From Pseudobutyrivibrio sp. (lineage in GTDB: Bacteria; Bacillota; Clostridia; Lachnospirales; Lachnospiraceae), in assembly GCA_024684955.1 (NCBI GenBank), contig JAIKWH010000021.1:1-54923 (forward strand): 54,923 nt of DNA, read 5' to 3'. Both the position numbers and the translations under genes were made by a program. Below the pieces are notes generated by a model that worked only from the letters and a program-made list of their open reading frames with translations, was not told the DNA's origin and did not search any database. Of this stretch, positions 16,787-23,903 are shown one piece after another (the first letter of the stretch is position 1; the number at the start of each line of letters is the position of its first letter).

Positions 16787-17476
16787 ATGGGAATATCGGC
16801 TGTAATTCCAGTGAGAGAGGGATCTAGTAGAGTAAAAAACAAAAATATTCGTTCTTTTGGAAATAGTAGTCTGTTGGAAATTAAAATAGATCAATTAAAA
16901 CGTATTAACAGAATTGACCATATTATTGTTTCTAGTGATAGTAATAAGATGTTGAACATAGCTAAAGAAAAAGGTGTAATTGCTATAGAACGTCCAGATA
17001 TCTATTGTGATGAAAAGAGTAAGTCGTTTAATGAGGTTGTTTCTTACATAGCGAAAGAACAGGTTCAAGATGATATTATGATGTGGACCCCATGTGTTTG
17101 CCCATTATTAAGTGATCGTAGTTTAGTTGAAGGAATTAAATTATTTGAAAATGTGAATGAAAAATATGATTCTATTGCTACGGCTACGTTAATAAAGGAA
17201 TATATTTTTGACGAGAATGGGCCCATTAATTTTTCTGTAGCAAATCATGTAAAGAGTCAAGATTTACCTAATTGGCATTATATAGTTAATGGATTTTTTA
17301 TAGCAAAAAGAGAAGCTATGGAAAATTGGGGATTCGTTTATGGGCCTAATCCATATTTGTTTGAAATCAATAAATATGAAGCAATAGATATTGATGATAT
17401 TTTAGATTTTGATGTAGCAGAAATGCTTTATCTTAAGATGAAAGGAGAGAATAAAGGTGAATTGTTCAATTCTTGA
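16787..17476 (+). CDS. Acylneuraminate cytidylyltransferase family protein (CMP-sugar synthetase)
   Basis: A 229-residue enzyme of the NeuA/KdsB-like family, which activates a 2-keto acid sugar with CTP to give a CMP-sugar. The nucleotide-binding loop is the family's N-terminal block: AVIPVREGSSRVKNKNIRSF (residues 4-23). VSSDSNKML and WTPCVCPLL match the following strands, and IDIDDILDFDVAEML near the C-terminus is the typical metal/dimer tail. The usual second half for O-acetyl hydrolysis is absent, as in short NeuA forms. AGAGAGGAG about 12 bases upstream is the ribosome binding site. No NeuB-type synthase or NeuC epimerase is in the window; instead an aldolase fusion overlaps its 3' end by 20 bases, so its substrate is likely not ordinary sialic acid or is made elsewhere. 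Confidence 0.82.
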   Translation: MGISAVIPVREGSSRVKNKNIRSFGNSSLLEIKIDQLKRINRIDHIIVSSDSNKMLNIAKEKGVIAIERPDIYCDEKSKSFNEVVSYIAKEQVQDDIMMWTPCVCPLLSDRSLVEGIKLFENVNEKYDSIATATLIKEYIFDENGPINFSVANHVKSQDLPNWHYIVNGFFIAKREAMENWGFVYGPNPYLFEINKYEAIDIDDILDFDVAEMLYLKMKGENKGELFNS

Positions 17477-19061
17477 TTGTACGCTTAGAGATGGCGCATA
17501 TATTGTTAATGGAAATTTTGGAGAAAAAAATATTTCAGGTATTATTGCCAAATTACAGGATGCCAATATTGATTTGATTGAGTGTGGATGGCTAAAGGAA
17601 AATGAATATATAGATGGAAGTTCATATTTTCATGTACCAAATGATTTAAAAAAGTATGTTAGTAAAAAAACAAAGCAGTTTATTTTAATGATTGACTATA
17701 ATCGATATGATTGCAATAAAATGCCCCAAAAAAAAGAAGGGGATATAGATGCAATTAGGGTTGTTTTTCCAGTAGGAAAAGCAGTAGAAGGAATAAATGT
17801 TGCTTCAACAATTAGAAACAAGGGTTATAAGGTTTATTTACAATTGGCAAATACCTCGGGTTATACAGATGCCGAGTTAATAAATGTTTCCAGATTAGTT
17901 AATGATTTTAGACCTGAGGCAGTTTCTATTGTGGATACGTTTGGGAAAATGTATCCATGGGATTTAAGTAGAATGCTAACTATCCTCGATCATAATTTGG
18001 ATATTTCTATAGGCATAGGATTTCATTCACATAATAATCAGCAGTTATCATTTGCTATGGCAATTCAGTTTATAGAGTGGAGTATATCGGCTGCGCCTGA
18101 AAGAAGGGTAATAGTTGATGGTACACTATGTGGAATGGGAAGAGGTGCTGGTAATGCATGTACAGAACTACTAGCAAATTATATGAATTTAAAGTATAAA
18201 TCAAGTTATGATATGGATTCATTAATGGATTGTATTGATTTATATATGTCTGAATTTATAACAAAGTTTAACTGGGGATATTCTATACCATATGCATTAG
18301 CAGGAATGTATGGATGTCATGTTAATAATGTGGCATATCTTATTGATAAGCATAGGACTAAAGCTAAAGATATGCGTAATATCTTTGATAGTCTAGATGG
18401 AAATAAAAGAATTGTATATGATTATGATAATTTAGAAAGAGTATATAAAGAATGCACGGAGAGAAAAGCGGATGATACTTACACGCGAGGATGGTTATTC
18501 AATACACTGAAAGGAAAGGACGTTTTATTGTTGCTTCCAGGGAAATCAGTTGAGACTAAAAGAAAGGAAATAGAAGAATTTATAGAAAAAAAGAAACCAT
18601 TTGTAATTGGGGTTAATTCTTATCTGGCTGGGTATGAATATGATATGGTTTTTTTTAATAATGATTTAAAATTTGAATATTTTGAGGATATAATTAAGAA
18701 TAATATTGATAAATTAAATATTTTAATGACTTCTAATATGGATAAATACGATAATGAAAAAATTTATCGCATAAATAATCCTATAGGAGATTCTCGTTGG
18801 AAGTACAATAATAATTCGACAATTATATTACTCGATTTATTAAAGAATATTGATAATTGTAATATTTATATAGCCGGGTTTGATGGATTTTTGGTAGATA
18901 ATCAGTATGCGTCTACCGCACTTAAGGCGAATATACAAAATTCTTCTGAATTTGAATTAATGCAAAAAGAGTTAGAACAGATTTTAAAGGAATTCAAGAT
19001 GGAAAATAGTATAGATTTAAATTTTATTACAGAAAGTCCTTTTGAAAAATATTTCAATTGA
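17457..19061 (+). CDS. DRE-TIM aldolase/lyase fused to an unknown C-terminal domain
   Basis: A 534-residue fusion starting at GTG 17457 behind AAAGGAG (17441-17447), overlapping the cytidylyltransferase by 20 bases. Residues 1-310 are an HMGL-like TIM barrel: CTLRDGAY (R11-D12-G13), the HxH metal pair in FHSHNN (H190, H192), and GTLCGMGRGAGNA. This family breaks or makes carbon-carbon bonds next to a keto acid, as in 4-hydroxy-2-oxovalerate aldolase and HMG-CoA lyase. Residues about 345-534 are a separate alpha/beta domain (KDVLLLLPGKSVE, FVIGVNSYL, IYIAGFDGF), resembling nucleotide-binding or DUF115-like glycan proteins rather than the DmpG C-terminal domain. Coupling to a CMP-sugar synthetase suggests synthesis of a novel keto-acid sugar. 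The reaction is not known. Confidence 0.72.
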   Translation: MNCSILDCTLRDGAYIVNGNFGEKNISGIIAKLQDANIDLIECGWLKENEYIDGSSYFHVPNDLKKYVSKKTKQFILMIDYNRYDCNKMPQKKEGDIDAIRVVFPVGKAVEGINVASTIRNKGYKVYLQLANTSGYTDAELINVSRLVNDFRPEAVSIVDTFGKMYPWDLSRMLTILDHNLDISIGIGFHSHNNQQLSFAMAIQFIEWSISAAPERRVIVDGTLCGMGRGAGNACTELLANYMNLKYKSSYDMDSLMDCIDLYMSEFITKFNWGYSIPYALAGMYGCHVNNVAYLIDKHRTKAKDMRNIFDSLDGNKRIVYDYDNLERVYKECTERKADDTYTRGWLFNTLKGKDVLLLLPGKSVETKRKEIEEFIEKKKPFVIGVNSYLAGYEYDMVFFNNDLKFEYFEDIIKNNIDKLNILMTSNMDKYDNEKIYRINNPIGDSRWKYNNNSTIILLDLLKNIDNCNIYIAGFDGFLVDNQYASTALKANIQNSSEFELMQKELEQILKEFKMENSIDLNFITESPFEKYFN

Positions 19062-19214
19062 GGATAATTAAACTTATATGTATATATACTGAAGATAAAA
19101 TATTTGAATTCCATAATTAATAATTAAAAACTAAACTATATATGTCTAAGTTAAGTCTTAATTTTAAAAAGAGAAGTATCTATATGATAAGTAATATAAG
19201 TTTAATTTTAATGA

Positions 19215-19250
19215 AATAAGTAATCGTCGTGAATGATGATTACTTATTTT
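19215..19250 (+). terminator. Intrinsic terminator before the second HAD gene
   Basis: A 14-bp stem (19215-19228 with 19235-19248, one G-U pair) around a six-base loop, followed by TTTTTA. It closes the AT-rich operon. The longest reading frame of the next gene begins inside this hairpin, which argues for the later start. Confidence 0.75.
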
Positions 19251-19271
19251 TATATGGAGGAATATTGTGCT

Positions 19272-21293
19272 ATGCGTAAAGAATTATATAGTTTATTAGT
19301 TAACAAATCGCCAGGAATTTGCGATAAATATCATAATTTCCATGATGGCAAAACTGGCCTGTGGATTCCTATATCATGGTTATATTTAATATGGCTAAAT
19401 TTTGCTTATTATATCCTGTGCTTTAAGTGGATCGGTAAAACTGAAACAGTCTCGATTTACGAAGAAAAACATCTCTACATAAAGGGCACAGAAGAAACAG
19501 ATCCTAAGCATGGTTCTAAGGAATTATCAATTGAAAAGTTATTATTATGTGATGTTATTTCTTTCGACATATTTGATACGTTAATTTTGCGCCCGTTTTC
19601 AGAACCAACAGACCTATTCCACATCATTGGGCAACGAATTAACTATATGGATTTCAAACGCATCCGCACTGAGGCAGAGATTGCTGCGCGCAAGAAGAAG
19701 TTTAAAGAGCAGGGCTCCTATGAAGTAAATATAGCAGAAATTTGGAACCAGGTAGAGCAGGTTACGGGTATAGATGCTGAACTTGGTATGCAGTTAGAAA
19801 TCGAGACAGAGTTAGAGTTTTGCTATGCAAATCCATATATGAAAAAAATCTATGACGAGTTGATTGCCAGGGGTAAGCACGTGGTTATAACCTCTGATAT
19901 GTATTTGCCGGCGGATGTGCTAAAAAAGATTTTGGCTAAATGTGGATATACAGGCTACGAGTATTTATTTGTATCTTGTGATGAAAACAAATCTAAGGTC
20001 GAGGGAGACTTATATCAGTTAGTTAAAAGCAAATATACAGCACTTGATGATGAGCCCAAGAAATTTGCTCATATCGGAGATAATCCTGTTAGCGATGTGA
20101 AAAAAGCAGAGGAGAATGGGTTTGGTGCATTCCATTATAAAAATGTAAACGCGAATTCATTGCTTTATCGAGCCTATGACATGTCACCAATTATTGGCGG
20201 AGCATACAGGGGTATAGTGAATAATGCCATCTATTCTCAAGCAAATAATTTTACTCTTAATAAAGAATATGGTTTTATTTACGGTGGATTATTTGTTTTA
20301 GGATATTGCCATTTTATTCATGAATATTGCGCTAATCATAGCGTGGATAAGATACTATTTTTAAGCCGCGATGGTGAAATAATAAAAAGAGCATATGATT
20401 ATTTATATCCTGATGATGACACAGAGTATGTATATATTTCGCGACTAGCAGCAGTTAAGTGGTCTGCCCAGTTTATGAAATATGATTTCCTTAGAAAGAT
20501 GGTTTACCACAAGGTTAATCAGGGAAAATCTTTATCTAAGGTTTTAGATGAGATGGAGTTATCGACTATTGCAGATGCAATTTTCCAGGATACCTGTTCA
20601 CTAGACAAAGAGCTTACATCTAAAAACATAGATTCTTTTATTGATGCCATAGATAAAAATTGGAATAGTGTATTGGAGACTTACAGACCACAGGTAAAGG
20701 CGGCTGGAGATTACTATAGAGCAGTCATTGGGCATGCTAAATCAGCTGTGGCGGTGGACATTGGATGGGCAGGTAGCGGAGCAATTGCACTGAAAACATT
20801 GTTTGAAAATGCCTGGAATATAGATTGTAGACTGACAGGAATTGTGGCAGGGACTAATACAGCTACTAATTCTGAGCCTGATATGAGCGAAACCATGCTA
20901 TTAGATGGCAGTCTTGTTTCGTATCTATATTCATCTAGAGATAACAGAGATTTATGGAAAAAGCATAATCCATCAAAGGGGTACAATCTTTATTTTGAAT
21001 TACTTACTTCATCTGCACAGCCTTCATTCAAGGGATTTTACTATGATGATACAGATGGAAGCATACAAGCAAGATTTGGCAATCCAGAGCCAAATCCTGA
21101 AGGAATAAAAGAGATCCAGGATGGCATAATGCAGTTTATAACTGAGTACCAAGCACATTTTAAGAATTATCCATATATGTTTAATATTTCAGGAAGAGAT
21201 GCCTACGCACCTATGTTTCTTGCTGCCAGCCATAATGAAAAGTACCTAAAGGCTGTCTATAAAAACTTCGGATTGACGGAGGGTGTAGAATAG
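19272..21293 (+). CDS. HAD-type protein with RDG module
   Basis: Start chosen at ATG 19272, since GGAGG at 19256-19260 serves it and the earlier ATG at 19233 sits in a terminator hairpin. The 673-residue product has a short hydrophobic stretch near residues 32-52 (WLYLIWLNFAYYILCF), then a HAD domain: SFDIFDTLIL (D99, D102), ITSDMYLP, and HIGDNPVSD. The C-terminal module carries FLSRDGEII (R366-D367-G368) and DIGWAGSG (D496 to S502). It is the full-length relative of the GT2-HAD fusion at 11923 without the glycosyltransferase. All HAD acidic residues are present, so phosphoryl transfer is plausible; the substrate is unknown. Base composition returns to that of the flanks, so it marks the right edge of the AT-rich core. 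Confidence 0.82.
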   Translation: MRKELYSLLVNKSPGICDKYHNFHDGKTGLWIPISWLYLIWLNFAYYILCFKWIGKTETVSIYEEKHLYIKGTEETDPKHGSKELSIEKLLLCDVISFDIFDTLILRPFSEPTDLFHIIGQRINYMDFKRIRTEAEIAARKKKFKEQGSYEVNIAEIWNQVEQVTGIDAELGMQLEIETELEFCYANPYMKKIYDELIARGKHVVITSDMYLPADVLKKILAKCGYTGYEYLFVSCDENKSKVEGDLYQLVKSKYTALDDEPKKFAHIGDNPVSDVKKAEENGFGAFHYKNVNANSLLYRAYDMSPIIGGAYRGIVNNAIYSQANNFTLNKEYGFIYGGLFVLGYCHFIHEYCANHSVDKILFLSRDGEIIKRAYDYLYPDDDTEYVYISRLAAVKWSAQFMKYDFLRKMVYHKVNQGKSLSKVLDEMELSTIADAIFQDTCSLDKELTSKNIDSFIDAIDKNWNSVLETYRPQVKAAGDYYRAVIGHAKSAVAVDIGWAGSGAIALKTLFENAWNIDCRLTGIVAGTNTATNSEPDMSETMLLDGSLVSYLYSSRDNRDLWKKHNPSKGYNLYFELLTSSAQPSFKGFYYDDTDGSIQARFGNPEPNPEGIKEIQDGIMQFITEYQAHFKNYPYMFNISGRDAYAPMFLAASHNEKYLKAVYKNFGLTEGVE

Positions 21294-21356
21294 GATAGAA
21301 ATATAAGCAAATAAATTCTGCAACTTATTTAATTAGTGAACTCTTGAGGAAAATAT

Positions 21357-22064
21357 ATGAACGGAATACTATACGGTATTGGAGTCGGGCCAGGGGATCC
21401 AGATTTGATTACCCTAAAGGCTGTGAAGGCGATAAAAGAATGTGACGTAATATGCCTGCCAAAGGCGGACAAGAGTCAGTGCAGAGCCTATCAGATTGCC
21501 CTGCCAGCTGTGCCTGCTCTTGCATATAAAAAAATAATCAGTTTCGACTTTGAGATGATCAGGGAAAAGGAAGACCTGATGACCTTGCACCAGGAGTTCT
21601 ATGAGAGTTATAAGCAGCTCCTTTTGGAAGGATACAACCTGGGCTTTCTTACTATTGGTGACCCCACTATTTATTCAACCTTTGGCTACATTATGAAACT
21701 GGCCAAAAGGGACAATATTGATGTGGAAATCATCAGTGGCGTCACAGCATTTTGCGGTAGTGCAGCAGCAGTCCAAGAGATAATCTGTGAGGGAGACGAG
21801 AATGTCCATATCATTTCCGGTGACCTAAATCTCGACGAAGAACTCAAGATGCCAGGCACCAAGATAATAATGAAAAGTGGAAAAAATCTAACGGCCATTA
21901 AAGACAAACTAGTGTCATTAGAAAGCCAGGAGAAAATATCCGTATATGCCGTCGTAGACTGTGGCATGGAGACAGAGCAAATATATAAAAATGCAATCAC
22001 AATTCCTGACGACAGCAGGTACATGATTACCATAATTGTAAAAGATAGAGAGCACCTCGGCTGA
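21357..22064 (+). CDS. cbiL: Precorrin-2 / cobalt-factor II C20-methyltransferase
   Basis: A 235-residue SAM-dependent tetrapyrrole methyltransferase of the CbiL/CobI type, which methylates C20 of cobalt-factor II in cobalamin synthesis. The family start GIGVGPGDPDLITLKA (residues 7-22) and the FLTIGDPTIYSTFGYI and IISGVTAFCGSAA blocks are clear. Length is normal for the family. It stands alone: no other corrin gene is near, and both neighbours belong to glycan loci. A terminator overlaps its stop codon and the ribosome binding site is weak (GAGGAAA). Either the rest of the pathway is elsewhere on the chromosome, or this is a leftover of it. Confidence 0.9.
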   Translation: MNGILYGIGVGPGDPDLITLKAVKAIKECDVICLPKADKSQCRAYQIALPAVPALAYKKIISFDFEMIREKEDLMTLHQEFYESYKQLLLEGYNLGFLTIGDPTIYSTFGYIMKLAKRDNIDVEIISGVTAFCGSAAAVQEIICEGDENVHIISGDLNLDEELKMPGTKIIMKSGKNLTAIKDKLVSLESQEKISVYAVVDCGMETEQIYKNAITIPDDSRYMITIIVKDREHLG

Positions 22065-22075
22065 GGTGCTTTTTT
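22051..22075 (+). terminator. Intrinsic terminator after cbiL
   Basis: AGCACCTC (22051-22058), a GGCT loop and GAGGTGCT (22063-22070), then TTTTT. The cbiL stop codon TGA lies at the loop/stem border. Confidence 0.85.
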
Positions 22076-22080
22076 ACATA

Positions 22081-22094
22081 AAGTGGATTTTTTA
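22081..22094 (+). promoter_or_regulatory. 14-base motif shared with the solute-binding protein promoter
   Basis: AAGTGGATTTTTTA here is identical to 26214-26227. The copies precede the GH16 gene (by 86 bases) and the solute-binding protein gene (by 99 bases). A candidate binding site for the AraC-type regulator encoded between them. Confidence 0.4.
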
Positions 22095-22166
22095 CTATAG
22101 AAAGAATTCCCACATATTACTACCATTAAAATATGCAATTAGTGCATCATTATAGGAGGGGAAAGT

Positions 22167-23831
22167 ATGAACAGAAAGCATAAATTACCGCTTGTTTTGT
22201 TCATGGCTTTAAGTATTGTGGGACTACTTTGGGATCAGACATCTATTAAAGCAAGCGAGAATTTGTTGGGGAATCAGTCTTTTTCATCTGGAAAGACAAA
22301 CTGGTATGAATTAGGACCGGCATCTGTTACTAGCATAGTTGGGGAATCTTTGCGAGTTGGTACAGGTGAAGGTGGTATGGGGCAAACCGTACCAGCCAGT
22401 GCAAACCGAGAATATGTTCTTAAAGGAAAAGGCTTGGTTACCTCAAATGGAGAGATAGGATATTTGGGTGTAGATTGTCTGAACAGCAATGGACAAAAGA
22501 TTAGTGGAGGAAAATTTGAATTAACCTTTACAGGTACTAATTATGTGAATAAGGAGTTAGATTTTACTACAGTTCCTGGAACCAGCAATATACAGGTGTA
22601 TACATACAAGAATCCGGGATGGGCATATGCGTATTTCGATGATATTTCATTAGAGGCATACGAAGAAGAAACTCCTAGTATTTCGGAAAGTCTTTTAAAT
22701 AATGGATTCCAGTCTAATAAGCAGGACTGGTACGAACTTGGACCAAGTTCTGTTACGAGAATAATCAATGAGGGGGCAGCGAGCACGACAAAGGCTCTCC
22801 GCATAGGTGCAGGAGAAGGTGGTGTGGCTCAGCAAGTGGCTGCTTCATCAAATGCTGAGTATACCCTTTTGGGATACGGAAGAGCCAGCGCTGGAGACAT
22901 TGGATATCTTGGTGTTGATTGCATGAATGATGCAGGGGAAAAGTTAGCAGGTGGAAAGTTTGAAGTTACTTTCACAGGTACTGGATATACACAAAAAAGT
23001 ATTACTTTTACAACAGTTCCTGGCACGACCAAACTCCAGGTATACACTTATAAGAACCAGAGCCAAGGATACGCAGATTTCGATGAGATAAATATAGTAG
23101 CAGGAAATCAGGAAGTAGAAGAACCAGAAAATGGAAATCCTTCAAATGGTGGTGCAGCAGGTTTTTATGATGAGTTTAATGGAAGTTCTTTAAATACAGA
23201 TATTTGGGAAACTGTTGACCAGGTATGGGGCGCAGGAAATCACGGAGTCAGTTCTTCCAATGTAAGTCTAGATGGTGCTGGCCATTTGATAATCAGAGGT
23301 ACAGGCGACCTAAATTCCTATCCGAGAAACGGAGGATGTATAAGGACGGTTACAGAAAACTATGCATCCGGCAGTTATGAAGTGAGAATGAAGGCTATGC
23401 CACAAATGGGTGCACTAAGCGCTATGTGGACATATTATAACGATGGAAATATTAATCACGAGATTGATATCGAACTGCCAGGAAATAGAAATAGTTTTAA
23501 TTATGTCTTATGCACTGATTGGATTAAAGAAATTGAGACAAATGAATATAGAACAAGTCAGTTGATTCCATCATTCAACCAGGCAGATGGACAATATCAC
23601 ACCTATCGTTTTGATTGGCATACAGAGCCTGGTCAAGAGCGTGTTGAATATTATGTTGATGGACAACTGCTAACGACCCAGTATACAACAGTTCCGTTCC
23701 ACTCAGGAAAATTCTGGGTTGGTGTATGGTTCCCAAACAACTGGTGTGGAGAGCCAAACTTTGATGAAGATTATTTGTATATTGATTATGTAAAGTATAC
23801 GCCATTTTATGAGTCAGGTGATGTATACTAA
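22167..23831 (+). CDS. Secreted GH16 glucanase with two N-terminal carbohydrate-binding-like modules
   Basis: A 554-residue secreted enzyme. A signal peptide (about residues 1-30) is followed by two homologous beta-sandwich modules (about 31-160 and 175-315) that share NWYELGPASV / DWYELGPSSV and VPGTSNIQVYTYKN / VPGTTKLQVYTYKN, typical of CBM4/9-like jelly rolls. Residues about 330-552 are GH16: FYDEFNGSSLNTDIW, GSYEVRMKA and the catalytic E-x-D-x-E as HEIDIELPG (E432, D434, E436). GH16 enzymes cleave internal beta-1,3 or beta-1,4 bonds in laminarin, lichenan, agar or xyloglucan-type glycans; the downstream phosphorylase favours a beta-glucan. No sorting signal or anchor is seen, so it is released. 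GGAGGGG precedes the start. First gene of the locus. Confidence 0.9.
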   Translation: MNRKHKLPLVLFMALSIVGLLWDQTSIKASENLLGNQSFSSGKTNWYELGPASVTSIVGESLRVGTGEGGMGQTVPASANREYVLKGKGLVTSNGEIGYLGVDCLNSNGQKISGGKFELTFTGTNYVNKELDFTTVPGTSNIQVYTYKNPGWAYAYFDDISLEAYEEETPSISESLLNNGFQSNKQDWYELGPSSVTRIINEGAASTTKALRIGAGEGGVAQQVAASSNAEYTLLGYGRASAGDIGYLGVDCMNDAGEKLAGGKFEVTFTGTGYTQKSITFTTVPGTTKLQVYTYKNQSQGYADFDEINIVAGNQEVEEPENGNPSNGGAAGFYDEFNGSSLNTDIWETVDQVWGAGNHGVSSSNVSLDGAGHLIIRGTGDLNSYPRNGGCIRTVTENYASGSYEVRMKAMPQMGALSAMWTYYNDGNINHEIDIELPGNRNSFNYVLCTDWIKEIETNEYRTSQLIPSFNQADGQYHTYRFDWHTEPGQERVEYYVDGQLLTTQYTTVPFHSGKFWVGVWFPNNWCGEPNFDEDYLYIDYVKYTPFYESGDVY

Positions 23832-23844
23832 TATAGGGTTACAC

Positions 23845-23883
23845 CTTAAGGTGGAGAATCTATTTCTCCACCTTAAGTTTATT
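23845..23883 (+). terminator. Intrinsic terminator after GH16 gene
   Basis: A perfect 14-bp stem (23845-23858 with 23864-23877), five-base loop, then TTTATTT. It separates the GH16 transcript from the regulator gene. Confidence 0.8.
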
Positions 23884-23903
23884 TAAAGGTATTGGGGAAA
23901 ATA

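Noticed and set aside
10600-19214. AT-rich block as a prophage or transposon
   Set aside because: No integrase, transposase, phage structural gene or terminal repeats; all genes fit a surface-glycan pathway.
19233-19271. Earlier start for the second HAD gene at ATG 19233
   Set aside because: It lies within a 14-bp terminator hairpin and lacks a ribosome binding site; ATG 19272 has GGAGG 11 bases upstream.
22257-23110. Repeats in the GH16 gene as a mobile or CRISPR-like repeat
   Set aside because: The similarity is at protein level over about 130 residues and reflects duplicated binding modules, with no direct DNA repeats and spacers.
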